Source: an uncultured Cohaesibacter sp. (GTDB lineage Bacteria; Pseudomonadota; Alphaproteobacteria; Rhizobiales; Cohaesibacteraceae). Taken from it: 64,000 bases of DNA. Made by a program: the position numbers and the translations under genes. This document shows, one piece after another, positions 46,172-54,347 of the stretch. Where the stretch lies: the NCBI RefSeq assembly GCF_963677725.1, contig NZ_OY782507.1:2356001-2420000 (forward strand). Direction: 5' to 3'. Positions within the stretch are counted from its first letter, which is position 1; every line of letters starts with the position of its first letter. The notes beneath the pieces were generated by a model. The model ran no database searches and was not told the DNA's origin. It saw only the letters and a list, made by a program, of their open reading frames with translations.

Positions 46172-47383
46172 ATGCTGTTTTTTATCAGACAATGTGTGGC
46201 GACGAGCCGCGCGACCCTTCTCAGCCTGCCGCGACGTCTTGCGATTTCCCTCTCGATGGTCGGCTCGATCATGCTGGTCGTCTGTGTCCTATGCGGATTT
46301 CTGGCCATGGCACAAGGCTTTGAGGGCGCGCTCAAGGGCGCGGGATCGAGCCAGATTGCAGTCATCCTTGGTGGCGGCACCAATAGCGAAGCCAATTCAG
46401 AGCTTTCGGCCGATATTGTGCGCAAAATCATGGCGCTGTCCGGTGACATAGGCGTGCTCCGCGACAAGGCGGGCAACCCGATCCTGTCACGGGAAATCAT
46501 TGCGCCTGTGCAGCATCGCGCAGATGGCGCAACGACGGCAGGCGACATGCTGGCCTTGCGTGGCATGGACCCGTCCGGTCCCTTCCTTCGCGATGGCATC
46601 AGCCTTTCAGCAGGGCGTCTGTTCACCCCCGGCAGCCGCGAAATCATGGTCGGCGATCAATTGACCGCCACCTATCCGGGCTTCGCCATCGGCAACAAGC
46701 TGCAGCTTGGCCCGGTAATATGGACCGTGGTTGGGCACATATCCGCCCATGGCAGCGTCTTTGAATCCGAAATCTGGGGCGATCTCGATGCCGTGCGCGC
46801 CGCGTTCGACAGACCCGGTGCGATACAAAGCCTTCGTCTGCGGCTGGAAGCGCCGCAAGATCAGACCCTTTACAAACTGCAGGCAGCGTTGGCTGACCTT
46901 TCCCCCAGTCCCCTGACCATTGTCACCGAAGCTGCGCTTTATGCCGATCAGGCAGCCGGGACGACCCGCTTGATCCTTCTGTTTGGCTGGCCTGTTGCAT
47001 TGCTGATGGCGATCGGCGCCTCAGCAGGTGCGCTCAACACCATGATGAGTTCGCTTGCCGACCGGACAGTTGAAATCGCCACCTTTCGTGCGCTCGGTTT
47101 CAACCGCATCTCTGCCTTTCTGGCCACATGGCTTGAAGCAGTGCTGTTGGCAATCCTTGGCGTCGCATTGGGGCTCGGGGCCTCCTGGCTGGTCTTCAAT
47201 GGTTGGCAAGCGAGCACTCTTGGGGCCAACAATGCCCGCATGGCATTTCATTTGGTGGTCAATGATGAGGTGATCGTCAAGGCGGGGCTGGTTGGCCTTT
47301 TGATCGGCGCCATTGGCGGTGCCCTGCCCGCGCTCGCAGCCGCGCGTTTGCCAATCACCAAAGCGCTGAGAGCAAGAGGATAG
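46172..47383 (+). CDS. ABC transporter permease, FtsX/MacB type
   Basis: A 403-residue partner permease with the same layout: helix near residues 25-47, a periplasmic domain, and three C-terminal helices after LADRTVEIATFRALGFNRIS (coupling helix). ATAs and lipids are typical cargo of such systems, but the cargo here is unknown. It ends the exporter operon; about 200 bases without a gene follow before a truncated dehydrogenase. Confidence 0.88.
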   Translation: MLFFIRQCVATSRATLLSLPRRLAISLSMVGSIMLVVCVLCGFLAMAQGFEGALKGAGSSQIAVILGGGTNSEANSELSADIVRKIMALSGDIGVLRDKAGNPILSREIIAPVQHRADGATTAGDMLALRGMDPSGPFLRDGISLSAGRLFTPGSREIMVGDQLTATYPGFAIGNKLQLGPVIWTVVGHISAHGSVFESEIWGDLDAVRAAFDRPGAIQSLRLRLEAPQDQTLYKLQAALADLSPSPLTIVTEAALYADQAAGTTRLILLFGWPVALLMAIGASAGALNTMMSSLADRTVEIATFRALGFNRISAFLATWLEAVLLAILGVALGLGASWLVFNGWQASTLGANNARMAFHLVVNDEVIVKAGLVGLLIGAIGGALPALAAARLPITKALRARG

Positions 47384-47586
47384 GACCCATCTGATGAGCG
47401 GCGATAAATAGCTTTGGCCTAGGCGTTGAATTTGAAAATGCGCTGGCTATTTCTGAAGTTGTCGAGATTTGAACGCATGAGGTTTGGGCCGGTGACACAG
47501 CTGGCCCATTGTAGACTTTCTCAGTGTTTTCGATATTGGAATGCGATCATTGAGCGTTGGATTTCATGCCCTCGAATGGAAGCCAT

Positions 47587-47966
47587 TTACCTGTATCGAA
47601 GAGTTTCGGATAGCTCCTCAATCATGATTTCAAGGGCCTTGATGACACCATTCATACCTTCTGCTGCCAAGGCGTAAATCGTCAGCCTGCCAAGCATCAC
47701 CGCTTTCGCTCCCTTTTCCTGATAGCGCAGCACATCCAGCCCTCTGCGTATCCCGCTATCGGCCATGACCGTTACTCGACCGGCACAAAGAGACGCGATT
47801 TCTGAAAGCACGTTGATCGGTGCCGGGGACGCATCGAAATTACGCCCGCCATGGGAGGAAACAACGATCCCATCGGCCCCCATCGAGATGGCCTTTTCAG
47901 CGTCTTCGGGTGCCAGAATGCCCTTCCGGACCAGTGGCCCTGTTCCTGTAGCGCCTCGCCGGGCAT
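47587..47966 (-). pseudogene. 3' fragment of FMN-dependent alpha-hydroxy-acid dehydrogenase
   Basis: The frame reads TGPLVRKGILAPEDAEKAIS then GADGIVVSSHGGRNFDASPA, the FMN/active-site His-Gly-Gly-Arg block of lactate/glycolate/mandelate oxidases, followed by VTVMADSGIRRGLDVLRY and LGRLTIYALAAEG to the stop at 47587. Only the last 125 or so of the usual 380 residues remain. Upstream the frame hits a stop near 48000, inside cyoD. The break therefore lies between about 47930 and 47990, at the change to GC-rich DNA. Confidence 0.7.
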
Positions 47967-47991
47967 GCCTCTGTCGCGGCGGCGCACTGAT

Positions 47992-48297
47992 CTACATGCG
48001 GGTGGCGAGGTTGCCCATGATCCAGAGCGTGCCGAGCGACATGATCGACAAAAGCAGAACGGTGAAGAGGATAAGCTGCAGGTCTTCGCGCTTTTGACGC
48101 GACAGGTCGATGTGCAGGAAGAAACGCAGGTGCACGACGATCTGCGTGATGGCGAGGATGGCGATGGTCACCGCCAGCGGCCTGCCCTGCATCACGCCCC
48201 AATGGACGACCCCGAAGGGCACCAGCGTCAACGTCAGCGCCAGCACGAAACCTGCAAGATACATCCGGGCGTCGCGGCGGTAATCGGGATTGGTCAT
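47992..48297 (-). CDS. cyoD: cytochrome o ubiquinol oxidase subunit IV
   Basis: A 101-residue subunit with three helices. YLAGFVLALTLTLVPFGVVH, VTIAILAITQIVVHLRFFLH and LILFTVLLLSIMSLGTLWIM match CyoD, including the HLRFFLHID turn. It assists copper-site assembly in the oxidase. It overlaps cyoC by four bases (ATGA), is the last gene of the operon, and is followed directly by the truncated dehydrogenase fragment. Confidence 0.93.
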   Translation of the reverse strand: MTNPDYRRDARMYLAGFVLALTLTLVPFGVVHWGVMQGRPLAVTIAILAITQIVVHLRFFLHIDLSRQKREDLQLILFTVLLLSIMSLGTLWIMGNLATRM

Positions 48298-48923
48298 GGC
48301 ATCAACCCTCCGAGGTAGACGATGGAAAAGATCGCGACCCAGATCAGGTCAAGGAAGTGCCAGAAGAGGCCCAACCGCAGGAGACGCGTCTTGACCACGG
48401 GAACAAGGCCGAATGCCGCCATCTGAGCGAGCATGACGAGGATCCAGAGGCACCCTACGGCGACGTGAAATCCGTGGAGCGGAACAAGCCCCCAGAAGGC
48501 TGACCAGTAGCCGCTGCGTTGCGGCACCGCGCCAACGTCTATCATGTGTGCGAAGTCGCTCATTTCCAGCGTGAGGAAACAAAGACCAAGGATCAGCGAC
48601 GCGGCCAGCCAGACCGCAATCGCCCTGCGCCCACGTTCGTGCCGCATCGCCAGCGTGGCGAAACCGAAGGTGAGGCTGCTGGTAAGCAGGATCATGGTTT
48701 GCGCAAAGATGCTGCGCAGGTCGAAGGCGTCAGTCGGGCCGGGGCCGCCTGCCATGCCCATCGGGTTGGAGACGGTGAGATAGGAGGCAAAGACCAGCCC
48801 GAAGATCACAAGATCACTCATCAGGAAAATCCAGAACCCGAAGACGATGGTTTCGGCCCCCGTGTGCGCGTCGCCGTGGTGGCCGCCCAGGTTGAGTCCG
48901 GGATGAAGGTTGGATGTACTCAT
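48294..48923 (-). CDS. cyoC: cytochrome o ubiquinol oxidase subunit III
   Basis: A 209-residue, five-helix protein of the COX3 family. FGFWIFLMSDLVIFGLVFAS, ILLTSSLTFGFATLAMRHE and GLVPLHGFHVAVGCLWILVM are conserved; HLDLIWVAIFSIVYL-type ending closes the fold. It follows cyoB with a four-base overlap and belongs to the quinol-oxidising, proton-pumping terminal oxidase. Confidence 0.93.
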   Translation of the reverse strand: MSTSNLHPGLNLGGHHGDAHTGAETIVFGFWIFLMSDLVIFGLVFASYLTVSNPMGMAGGPGPTDAFDLRSIFAQTMILLTSSLTFGFATLAMRHERGRRAIAVWLAASLILGLCFLTLEMSDFAHMIDVGAVPQRSGYWSAFWGLVPLHGFHVAVGCLWILVMLAQMAAFGLVPVVKTRLLRLGLFWHFLDLIWVAIFSIVYLGGLMP

Positions 48924-51013
48924 TGCGCGGCCTCGGGATGGGTGAGATGTTCCGGCAGCGCGCGGCCCCGGTTGCTTTCGCGGGTTTCAACAAGCCTGTC
49001 CACCGCCGGGGCAGCGTGAACCCGCGCCAGCCATGATCGGTGTTCGGCGGCTATCTCGGCAGCGGGGACAACATGGGTAAGGTCGATGCGGAAGGTACGT
49101 CCGATGAGGGCAAGCAACATCACCACGAGCGACACAAAAGCCAGCCACCAGATCCAGAACACCAGCGCCAGCCCGAGCAGGGTGGAGCAGAGGCAGACGA
49201 TCAGGCCAATGGCCGTGTTGTCTGGCATCACTATGTCCTCATAGGCGTCAGGTTCCGCGTAGGCACGACCCGCGGCCTTGGCCTCGGCAAAGTCGTCACG
49301 CGCGGTCACCTGCGGAACCACCGCGAAATTATAGGCTGGCGGCGGCGAGGGGATCGACCATTCGAGCGACCGCCCGTTCCACGGATCTCCCAGCGGCACC
49401 GCGAGCCGGTCGCGCTGGCGGATGCTGACCCAGAGCTGGACCGCCAGGCAGGTGAATGCCGTCAGGATCAGAGCGGCCCCAAACAGCGCCAGCCACATGA
49501 AGGGCTGGAAAGACGGGTCGCTGAAGGTGACGGATCGGCGGGGCATGCCCTGCAGACCGAGCCAGTAAAGCGGCAGAAAGGTAAAGGAAAATCCCGCAAT
49601 CCAGAGCAGCGCCGCGGCACGGCCCCAGCCTTCGTGTAGGCGGAAGCCGAAGGCCTTCGGGAACCAGTAGTGATAGCCCGCGAACAGCCCAAAGAGCACG
49701 CCGGGGATAAGGACGTTGTGGAAATGCGCCACGAGGAACAGGGTGTTGTGCACCTGAAAGCTGATAACCGGGTTGGCCAGCATCACGCCGGTCAGACCGC
49801 CGACCACGAAGAGGTAGAAGAACCCGGTCGCGTAGATCATCGGCACCGTCATGCGGACGCGCCCTCGGAACAGTGTCGCCATCCAGTTATAGATCTTGAT
49901 GCCAGTGGGCACGGCGATGGCCATCGAGGCGATACCGAAGGCGACGTTGACATTGGCGCTTTGCCCCATGGTGAAGAAGTGATGCAGCCAGACGCAAAAG
50001 CTTAGAACCGCAATCGACATGGTGGCATAGACCATGGACATGTAGCCGTAGATCCGTTTGCCCGAATAGGTCGAGATGACCTCGGAAAAGATGCCGTAGG
50101 CCGGGATGACCAGAAGATAGACCTCGGGATGGCCGAAGAGCCAGAAGAGGTTGACGTAGTTCATCATGTTGCCGCCGAGGTCGTTGGTGAAGAAGTGGAA
50201 GTCGAGATACCGGTCGGCGGCCAGCATTAGCGCGGCCACGGTCAAAGGCGGCAGGGCGAAGATCATGATGATCGCGGTGCAAATTACCGTCCAGCAGAAG
50301 ATCGGCATGCGCAGGAAGTGCATGCCCGGCGCGCGTTCCTTGTAGATCGTGACGGCAAAGTTGATCCCCGACAGCGTCGTGCCGATCCCTGCCAGAACAA
50401 TGGACCAGATCCAGTAGTCCGGCCCCGGACCGGGCTGAAAATCGGCACCGGTATAAGGCGGGTAGTTGGCCCAGCCGCCGGTCGAGAACTCGCCGAGTAC
50501 AAGGGAGATCATCACCAGCGCTGCCCCCGTTGCCGTCAGCCCGAGGCTGATCTGGTTCATCACCGGAAAGGCCATGTCACGCGCGCCGATTTGCAGCGGC
50601 ATCACGTAGTTGATCACCCCGGAGATAAAGGGTATCGCGACGAAGAAGATCATGATGGTGCCGTGGGTGCTGAACAGCTCCGAGAAGTGGTCCGGCGTCA
50701 GGAACCCACCATCCAGGCCAAAGGCCTGTTGGGTCCGCATCAACACGCCCTCGATCACGCCACGGGCCAGCATGATCAACGCCAGCGCGCAATACATGAT
50801 GCCGATCCTCTTGTGATCGACACTGGTCAGCCAGTCGCGCCAGAGCGGCCCCCAGAAGCGGAACCAGGTCAGCAGTACCACCGCACCGAGCGCCCCGAGG
50901 ACCACCACCATGGCGGCCCCCGCCCCGATCACTTCGCTGAGCGTCGGATTTTCGAAGGCCCGCCAGAGCGATAGGGACGACAGACCCAGGCGGCCAAGGA
51001 TTGCGTCATTCAT
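48920..51013 (-). CDS. cyoB: cytochrome o ubiquinol oxidase subunit I
   Basis: The 697-residue catalytic subunit carries low-spin heme b, high-spin heme o and CuB. WLTSVDHKRIGIMYC opens the first helices, FGHPEVYLLVIPAYGIFSEV contains the CuB His-Tyr pair, VWLHHFFTMGQ the next two CuB His ligands and VHNTLFLVAHFHNVLIPG the heme His ligands. It is a little longer than the E. coli protein owing to a C-terminal extension. It reduces oxygen with quinol electrons at the inner membrane. Confidence 0.96.
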   Translation of the reverse strand: MNDAILGRLGLSSLSLWRAFENPTLSEVIGAGAAMVVVLGALGAVVLLTWFRFWGPLWRDWLTSVDHKRIGIMYCALALIMLARGVIEGVLMRTQQAFGLDGGFLTPDHFSELFSTHGTIMIFFVAIPFISGVINYVMPLQIGARDMAFPVMNQISLGLTATGAALVMISLVLGEFSTGGWANYPPYTGADFQPGPGPDYWIWSIVLAGIGTTLSGINFAVTIYKERAPGMHFLRMPIFCWTVICTAIIMIFALPPLTVAALMLAADRYLDFHFFTNDLGGNMMNYVNLFWLFGHPEVYLLVIPAYGIFSEVISTYSGKRIYGYMSMVYATMSIAVLSFCVWLHHFFTMGQSANVNVAFGIASMAIAVPTGIKIYNWMATLFRGRVRMTVPMIYATGFFYLFVVGGLTGVMLANPVISFQVHNTLFLVAHFHNVLIPGVLFGLFAGYHYWFPKAFGFRLHEGWGRAAALLWIAGFSFTFLPLYWLGLQGMPRRSVTFSDPSFQPFMWLALFGAALILTAFTCLAVQLWVSIRQRDRLAVPLGDPWNGRSLEWSIPSPPPAYNFAVVPQVTARDDFAEAKAAGRAYAEPDAYEDIVMPDNTAIGLIVCLCSTLLGLALVFWIWWLAFVSLVVMLLALIGRTFRIDLTHVVPAAEIAAEHRSWLARVHAAPAVDRLVETRESNRGRALPEHLTHPEAAQ

Positions 51014-51969
51014 TGGCTTTGCTCTCCTGCCGCGGCCTGTGGATCATATCCCGCCGCGCCGGGCTGGACGGTGGGAGGCACGGGCGCCCCGTGCATGTAG
51101 CGGTGCAGGACGGTCTTGAAGAAATCGCCTTGAACCGACGAGAAGTGAATGACGCCGGCAGGCAGGCCCTCCACGCTCATCCGCTGTTGGGCTTGCGCCC
51201 CGGTGGACGCTTCGGCAAGCACGGCATAGCTGTCGGTGTTCAGCTTCCGGTCGGCCGACCTGACCTGCTCGACCCATGCCTTAAAGCCCTCAGGCGTCAT
51301 CGCGATGGCCTGAAATCTCTGGGCCGGGAACCCGGTGCCGTTGAACTGGGTGTTCTCGCCCTCGAAACGTCCGGGTTCGTCGGCCAGGATGTGCAGCCGC
51401 GTGCGCATCCCCGGCATGGCATAGATCTGCCCCGCCAGCGCCGAGACGAGGAAGGACTGCATGACCGTGTCGGTCGTCAGGTCGAGCGCGACGGACGTGT
51501 CTTCCGGGAAGGCCAGTTCATTGACCGTGGCGATGCCGAGATCGGGATAGATGAACAACCACTTCCAGTCGAGGCCGACGACCTCGACCCGCAACGCAGG
51601 ATTGTCGGACGCAATGGGCTTGTAAGGGTCGAGCGCGAAGGTCGTGCGATAAAGCTGCATCGACAGGATCACCACGATGACAAGCGGCACGCCCCACATG
51701 AGCACCTCGAGCAGCGTTGACCTATCCCAGTCCGGCGTGTAGCGCGCCTTGCGGGAACGGTAGCGGTAGCGCCAGAGCAGCGCGGGCACGAGCACGAAAA
51801 CCGGGATGATCGCGATCAGGGTCCAGCCAAGGATTTTGAACAGTTCTGCCCGTTGCATCGCCGCGATTGGCCCGCCGGGCGCCAGGAAGCTGTCCGGCGT
51901 GGCGCTGCACGCCGCCAAAACAAGACAAGTCATCACCGGGATGATCTTGGAGGCGTGCGGAAATCTCAT
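51010..51969 (-). CDS. cyoA: cytochrome o ubiquinol oxidase subunit II
   Basis: A 319-residue lipoprotein: signal TCLVLAAC with the lipobox Cys, two helices, then a periplasmic cupredoxin domain (VEVVGLDWKWLFIYPDLGIA, SALAGQIYAMPGMRTRLHI). The CuA cysteines of cytochrome c oxidases are absent in the ENTQFNGTGF segment, as expected for a quinol oxidase. It overlaps both neighbours by four bases and is translated with cyoB. Confidence 0.93.
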   Translation of the reverse strand: MRFPHASKIIPVMTCLVLAACSATPDSFLAPGGPIAAMQRAELFKILGWTLIAIIPVFVLVPALLWRYRYRSRKARYTPDWDRSTLLEVLMWGVPLVIVVILSMQLYRTTFALDPYKPIASDNPALRVEVVGLDWKWLFIYPDLGIATVNELAFPEDTSVALDLTTDTVMQSFLVSALAGQIYAMPGMRTRLHILADEPGRFEGENTQFNGTGFPAQRFQAIAMTPEGFKAWVEQVRSADRKLNTDSYAVLAEASTGAQAQQRMSVEGLPAGVIHFSSVQGDFFKTVLHRYMHGAPVPPTVQPGAAGYDPQAAAGEQSQ

Positions 51970-52715
51970 CGCTGTTCATCCTGCTGTGTTGCATCGGTAG
52001 ACGTCTCGGCGCGCCGTTCGGCTGATTGCCCATCTGTCTGCCCAACTATAGGCATTTGCTTAACGACTGCCAAGTCGATGGCAAGACCAGGAACGTATGA
52101 TCTACAAAGACCGAAACCAAAACCGATGACCAGAGCGATGACATGACCTCCGTCCGTGAGTGGCTCTGGCGCGATGGCATATTTGCCTGCCACGAGACCG
52201 AGGATCGCGACCAGCCAGAACACGCGCATCCGCAGCGCGGCGACGAAGACCCCGATCAACCCGAAACCGCCCATGGACATGCCGACATCCGTCACGCTCG
52301 CCAGCGCATCGAGGCCGGGGATCAGCGCGGCGGCGGCCAGCAAGGTCGCGGTCGCAACGACGTCCAGCCCGAAGAACAGACCGGCGGCGCGCCAACTGCC
52401 CCACAGCCATTCCGCCGCGCCGATCACGATGGCCGCGAAGCAAAGCTGGCGCAGCAGCATCGGCAGATTGTGCGACAGGAAGATTGCGGTCACGAATCGC
52501 AACAGATCGCCGTTTTGTACCGCATTCAAGCCAATGCCCCTAGCGGCGAGCACATCGGGATCGATATGCCCTGAAAATGTCCCCGCAAGCGCATTGGCAA
52601 CCAGCATCACGGCGAGAAAAGCGAGCGTAAAAGGTACCCTGCGGATACCGGCTTCGCCAGCACGGGCAAGGCGCGAAACGGGGTGCGGATCAGGGTGCGG
52701 ATCAGGGCGAGCCAT
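51966..52715 (-). CDS. rhomboid-like membrane protein
   Basis: About 249 residues from ATG 52715; an upstream start at 52751 is open. Six hydrophobic helices are evident. LSHNLPMLLRQLCFAAIVIG resembles the rhomboid L1/TM2 region, DVGMSMGGFGLIGVF sits where GxSG is expected (here GxSxG), and GGHVIALVIGFGFGL matches the catalytic-His helix. It could be an active intramembrane protease or an inactive homologue. It is fused to the operon by a four-base overlap with cyoA, an unusual partnership. Short Pro/His/Arg-rich N-terminus is probably cytoplasmic. Confidence 0.5.
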   Translation of the reverse strand: MARPDPHPDPHPVSRLARAGEAGIRRVPFTLAFLAVMLVANALAGTFSGHIDPDVLAARGIGLNAVQNGDLLRFVTAIFLSHNLPMLLRQLCFAAIVIGAAEWLWGSWRAAGLFFGLDVVATATLLAAAALIPGLDALASVTDVGMSMGGFGLIGVFVAALRMRVFWLVAILGLVAGKYAIAPEPLTDGGHVIALVIGFGFGLCRSYVPGLAIDLAVVKQMPIVGQTDGQSAERRAETSTDATQQDEQR

Positions 52716-52935
52716 GGACGGCGAAGCTCCCAAGCAGGCCGGATACCGCATATCCCGCAGCCCCGGTCATCAATGGCACCTGAACGGGCATCCTTCCGGG
52801 CGCGACGGCCCGCGAGGCGAGAAAGTCGTAGGCGGCGATGATGAACGGAATCGCGATCTTCAGTGCCGGGTGCTCAATCACCCGAAGCACGCGCGGGACG
52901 AGTTGTGACCGGACTTCTTCGACCCCGCCAGTCAT
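52702..52935 (-). CDS. small membrane protein, unknown
   Basis: A 77-residue ORF beginning one base after the hdeD-like stop (TGACATG) and overlapping the rhomboid-like gene's start by 14 bases. It is coupled on both sides, which supports it being real. One helix (IAIPFIIAAYDFLASRAV) and a second weaker one (LMTGAAGYAVSGLLGSFAV) are visible after a basic N-terminal helix. I recognise no family. Confidence 0.55.
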   Translation of the reverse strand: MTGGVEEVRSQLVPRVLRVIEHPALKIAIPFIIAAYDFLASRAVAPGRMPVQVPLMTGAAGYAVSGLLGSFAVHGSP

Positions 52936-52936
52936 G

Positions 52937-53506
52937 TCAGTTCACGCCCTTCGCCGGTTTTGCCAGCATCACCAGTGACAAGCCGGTCGACAAAAAGTTT
53001 AGCCCCATAATCAGACCAAGCGTCCAGCTTGCAGTCCCGGGCCAGCCGAACAAGATCACGATGCCGGCAGCAAAGGAACACACCCCGTTAAACACCAGCC
53101 ATCCCCAGTTCGACACATGCGCGCTGCTGCGCAGCCCGAACAGGATCGACAGGATCCCTTCCAACAGCAAAGATAACATCATCAGCACGGTCAGAGTGGC
53201 GATTCCCGCAACCGGGAAAAGAAGGAATGCCACGCCCATGAGGAATAGCAGGCCAAACGCCACCAAACCAAAGCGCCATTCCGATGTGGGGCGGATCGAC
53301 CAGGAAAACCAAAGCCCGGCGCCCCCCCAGAACGTCATGATCCAGGCCACGAGCAGCTCTGCCCCGAGCGAGGCGATCTGCGGGAGCAGTATGGCGAGCA
53401 CACCGACAACCGCAAGAATGATGCCGACCCATCTGAGATTTCTGACCTCGTAGGGCGTAACCTTCGTCCGCGCGGAAGCTTTCAGATTGGAAATATACGT
53501 TTGCAT
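52937..53506 (-). CDS. HdeD-family membrane protein (DUF308)
   Basis: A 189-residue protein with six helices in three pairs. VGIILAVVGVLAILLPQIAS, FGLVAFGLLFLMGVAFLLFP and VFNGVCSFAAGIVILFGWPG are DUF308 repeats, as in HdeD of the acid-resistance island of E. coli. It is first in the leftward operon that includes cyoABCD, and is divergent from a two-component system 163 bases away. The presence of HdeD suggests acid or envelope stress, but the family has wider roles. Confidence 0.8.
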   Translation of the reverse strand: MQTYISNLKASARTKVTPYEVRNLRWVGIILAVVGVLAILLPQIASLGAELLVAWIMTFWGGAGLWFSWSIRPTSEWRFGLVAFGLLFLMGVAFLLFPVAGIATLTVLMMLSLLLEGILSILFGLRSSAHVSNWGWLVFNGVCSFAAGIVILFGWPGTASWTLGLIMGLNFLSTGLSLVMLAKPAKGVN

Positions 53507-53548
53507 TGCAATTGCTCCTTAGGTGCCGGTCGGTCTGACCCGTCGCAA

Positions 53549-53564
53549 CGTGTCAATAGACACG
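53549..53564. promoter_or_regulatory. inverted repeat in the hdeD/response-regulator promoter region
   Basis: CGTGTC-AATA-GACACG is a perfect six-base inverted repeat in the 163-base gap between two divergent genes. TTACAT also occurs twice further right (near 53592 and 53644), as direct half-sites might. Either could be the binding site of the adjacent response regulator. Confidence 0.4.
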
Positions 53565-53669
53565 CGCTTTCGCCCTGAACTTGCGCGAACCTTACATCTG
53601 TGCAAAGAACGTTGTTTCGCTGGCAAATGCGGCCCAGTTCTCGTTACATGACTGCAGGAGACAGAGCCG

Positions 53670-54347
53670 ATGAAAATTCTTCTAGCGGAAGACGATGCAA
53701 AAGTTGCCGATTACATCGTCACCGGCCTTTGCGAAAACGGCCATTCGGTCGACCACATTTCCGATGGGCGCGAAGCCCTTAGCTATTGCCTCTACAATGA
53801 CTGCGATCTGGTGATCCTCGACCGCATGTTGCCGGGCATGGACGGACTTTCGGTTCTCAAGGCGCTGAGGGCTTCGGGCAAGAAGACCGCGGTCCTTTTT
53901 CTGACAGCCTTGGGACAGGTTGATGATCGTGTCGAGGGCCTGGCCGCAGGCGGGGATGACTACCTGACAAAACCGTTCCACTTCTCCGAACTCGTCGCCC
54001 GGGTCGACGCGATCGTCCGGCGCAAGTCCGACAATCAGGTGGAGTCTGTGCTGACAGTGCACGATCTGACGCTGGACCTGTTATCGCGCACCGCCACGCG
54101 CAACGGCATCTTGATCGAGTTGCATGACAAGGAATTCCGCATCCTAGAAATCCTGATGCGCAACGCAGGCCGGGTCGTAACCCGCACGCTGCTTCTGGAA
54201 CGCGCCTGGAACTTCAATTTCGAGCCGAACACAACTGTCGTTGAAACGCATATGAGCCGGCTCCGCGCCAAGGTTGATAAGCCGTTCGACACGCCTCTCA
54301 TTCACACCATTCGCAATACTGGATACTCCATGCATGGACCGCGGTGA
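53670..54347 (+). CDS. OmpR-family response regulator
   Basis: A 225-residue regulator with GGAG upstream. The receiver has the acidic pocket AEDD (7-9), phospho-acceptor Asp 51 in ILDRMLPGMDG, Thr in FLTALGQ and Lys in LTKPFHFSELVARV. The winged helix (about 130-222) has VTRTLLLERAWNFNFEPNTT. The same receiver blocks recur in the regulator at 62038, which is a clear paralogue. It overlaps its kinase by 14 bases and is divergent from the hdeD-cyo operon, which it may control. Confidence 0.93.
   Translation: MKILLAEDDAKVADYIVTGLCENGHSVDHISDGREALSYCLYNDCDLVILDRMLPGMDGLSVLKALRASGKKTAVLFLTALGQVDDRVEGLAAGGDDYLTKPFHFSELVARVDAIVRRKSDNQVESVLTVHDLTLDLLSRTATRNGILIELHDKEFRILEILMRNAGRVVTRTLLLERAWNFNFEPNTTVVETHMSRLRAKVDKPFDTPLIHTIRNTGYSMHGPR

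Noticed and set aside
48519-51720. Several long plus-strand frames opposite cyoC, cyoB and cyoA
   Set aside because: They are Arg/His/Gly-rich antisense shadows produced by the high GC content of the cyo genes.
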